Below, in pieces: positions 61,948 through 64,000 of a stretch of 64,000 bases of DNA. The notes beneath the pieces were generated by a model. It was not told the DNA's origin. It saw only the letters and a program-made list of their open reading frames with translations, and did no database searches. The stretch is taken from assembly GCF_000142905.1 (NCBI RefSeq), contig NW_013657654.1, positions 360,962-424,961 on the forward strand, read 5' to 3'. Source of the DNA: Thecamonas trahens ATCC 50062. Lineage: Eukaryota; Apusozoa; Apusomonadida; Apusomonadidae. Position numbers and translations under genes: made by a program. How positions within the stretch are numbered: position 1 is the stretch's first letter; each line of letters begins with the position of its first letter.

Positions 61948-63866
61948 GTGTGTAGTAGCCGCAAAGCAAGGCAATGGAGTGTAGACACAGCTGCTTTGGC
62001 AGGTTGAGGATGTGGCGAGACAGATACGAGGAGCACAGGCAAGGAGGGGGATGATGTTTAGCACTGGCGCTGAGAACGCGGCTAAGCGAGATGATGCTGG
62101 GGAGGAGGAGAGGGCTTGGTACTCCCAAGTTGACGTAAGAATGCGAGTGCCACGACATGGAGAATCAGAATGTGGCGGGTGGACTACGAGAGCTTACGAT
62201 GGCGACCAGAGGCGGCGGAGGAAGGCACGGAGGGGACGGTGGCGGGCAATCGGCGCAAGTGGCGGCTGGCGATGAGCAGGCTGGCGGTGACTGTGATGGG
62301 TAAGACAGGAAGTGCGAGGGAAGGAGTGGGTTGGAGAGCAAACTGGTAGTGTTTGCCATTGATATAGCTATCCGTATGCATCGCCTCCGATGCTCCGTCG
62401 ATGGCTAGCTTGCCCTTGGCGGTGCCGGTGGTGGTCGGTCGGCGGCGGCGAGCAGCCGGCGATTGGCAGCGATGCTGTTGACGGGTTGGCGTCGGCTGAT
62501 GTCAATATCGGGGCAAGTGAAGTGGATGCTTGGGTTTGCAGGGGTGATGGACATGTGTGGTGTAGGTGTGGTGGTTGTGGGTGAAGATGGTGGGGAGTGG
62601 GGGTCGGAGATGGGCCCGGGGAGGAGAGGTCAGCAGGTGGTTGTGGCTAGGATGATAGTGATGGTGGTGGGGTAGGGGGTGGAGGTGGTCGTTTGTGGTG
62701 ACGGGTGGTAATGAGTATGGTAGGGGGGATGAGGGGGTCGTGACGTGGGTGACGGGACGGGCGAAGGGGTGGTGGGTATGGCGATTGGGCTTGAGCATTG
62801 ATGAAAGTGAGTATGATACGGCTGATGGGTGTGTGTAGGGTGTGGGCGATAGGGGCGGCGGGTACTTGGCTGGCAGAGGGAAGGCGGCGGACGTTAATTG
62901 AGTTGAACGTTGAATTAATTGAAGAAAAGCCGGAACGGGCATCAAACGAGGCAATGACGTCCACAACAACAACCAAAGATCATACATGGCTTGCACAGCA
63001 CACGTATGAGTACGCCAACAGGAACTGGATATGGCTGGCAGGCAATGGGATGAACTCGGGTGACGTTCAGGTCGATGAGGCAGACCGAGGTTGATCGATC
63101 AGATCTGCAGATCAACCATTACCACGACACAACAGGGTCAACACAAAATACACCGCATGCAAAACTATTAACCATGACTGACAACAACAAAGTTGAGAAT
63201 CGATAGTGTAGTGAGCAGGCCCGATGGTGGATGTGGAAGTCAAGCTCGAAGAAAACAGGAGAATCAAGAACAAATGAAGCATGACGAATAATGATCCAAA
63301 GCAACGAGAAGAACGAAGACAATGATCAATGAAGATGCATGTCGATTGTAGTCAACCATCAAAGGCAAAAGTAACCACAGCAGAACATGAAGGCCGACAA
63401 AAGCAACAACAAAGCATGTGGAAACATGAACGGCAAAGAACAAAGAGCAAGGTCAGCCGACAAGAACAAAAAAAGAAAGAATCGAATGATCAATTGACAA
63501 TGATCAATGACAATCAATTGAACATCAAACAATCGAACGAGTGACGAGCGGCGAATCATGAAAATGTTGAATGACATTCATGTCACCCACCAACCCGCAC
63601 ATGCCACTCGGCCGAACAAGTGACACGGGCAAGTGTCAATGGGGGGATGGGGATTGTGAATCAGCATCAAAGACTCAAATCACGCCCATGAACAGCCATG
63701 CACATGATGGGATGGAGGATGAGTATGGTGGCGTGGGTGGGAAAGTGGATGTGGGTCATGGATGGGATGCACAGGGGTGGCAAGGGGGCAGTGAGCGGCA
63801 AGTGGAGTGAGTGGTGGTCGGTGGGGAGGAATGGGGTGGGGCTAGGGTTGATGAGGCATCAGCTAG
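61948..63866. other. Gene-free subtelomeric region with strand-asymmetric blocks
   Basis: No credible coding frame in 1.9 kb. Three compositional blocks are visible on the plus strand: G/T-rich sequence with many GG and GGG runs at about 62540-62870; an A-rich, T-poor, less GC-rich block at about 63100-63560 with many CAA, GAA and ATCAA words; and a second G-rich block at about 63640-63866 leading into the telomere repeats. Confidence 0.7.
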
Positions 63867-64000
63867 AGTTAGGGTTAGGGTTAGGGTTAGGGTTAGGGTT
63901 AGGGTTAGGGTTAGGGTTAGGGTTAGGGTTAGGGTTAGGGTTAGGTAGGTAGGTAGGTAGGTAGGGTTAGGGTTAGGGTTAGGGTAGGTAGGTAGGTAGG
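63867..64000 (+). repeat. Telomere: TTAGGG array with TAGG variant units
   Basis: Twelve perfect TTAGGG units run from 63869 to 63940. They are followed by a TTAGG and a run of four-base TAGG units (about 63941-63964), then a few TTAGGG units, then TAGG units again to the window end. The G-rich strand points to the right, as expected for a right-hand chromosome end. Confidence 0.97.

Noticed and set aside
1-64000. tRNA, rRNA or transposable-element genes
   Set aside because: I looked for tRNA T-loop patterns, transposase or reverse-transcriptase motifs and long terminal repeats by eye, and saw none that could be supported.

Overview
The window is the right-hand end of a nuclear chromosome from a GC-rich, gene-dense, intron-poor unicellular eukaryote. 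It runs from gene-dense sequence into a TTAGGG telomere at 63867-64000. The gene set is eukaryotic: NUP133, CDC25, a 4E-BP translation repressor, Nop6-like, RhoGAP, SNF2, receptor cyclases, a CREST/Frag1 membrane protein and a subtilase. The mix of giant Cys-rich receptor cyclases, beta-helix receptors and low-complexity insertions resembles apusomonad flagellates such as Thecamonas. That species guess is mine and rests on style only.

Layout, left to right: 5'-truncated TIR protein (+); receptor cyclase copy 1 (-); coiled-coil protein with tandem QT motifs (+); PH-RhoGAP with an RGG-rich N-terminus (-); a 28-bp minisatellite; DUF4197 protein (+); NUP133 (-); Cys-cluster membrane protein (-); a 190-bp tandem repeat; a small unknown gene and a large degenerate-RhoGAP protein (+); a kinase-SNF2 fusion (-); beta-helix/EGF multi-pass receptor and 4E-BP (+); an armadillo-like protein and a dual cyclic-nucleotide-binding protein (-); subtilase (+); SDR reductase and receptor cyclase copy 2 (-); Nop6-like and a Ser-rich nuclear protein (+); beta-propeller/CREST/Frag1 membrane protein and a coiled-coil protein (-); secretory SET-domain protein and CDC25 (+); about 1.9 kb of gene-free subtelomere; telomere.

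The genes are not an operon. Several themes recur: cAMP-type signalling (two cyclases and a dual CNB protein), Rho signalling, GPI/membrane lipid remodelling, cell-cycle and translation control, and nuclear pore/ribosome biogenesis. Genes are packed so that convergent 3' ends lie only 4-67 bases apart.

The main caution is twelve coding breaks, each repaired by one extra base and never by removing one, most of them at short homopolymers. I treat these as probable sequence errors, give gene spans across them, and flag each one. The most interesting leads are the polynucleotide-kinase-like/SNF2 fusion, the CREST/Frag1 fusion that may link two GPI-lipid remodelling activities, the two cyclases whose Cys-rich blocks have been homogenised while both carry Leu at the catalytic Arg position, and the tandem QT array that looks like a dynein-light-chain binding ladder.
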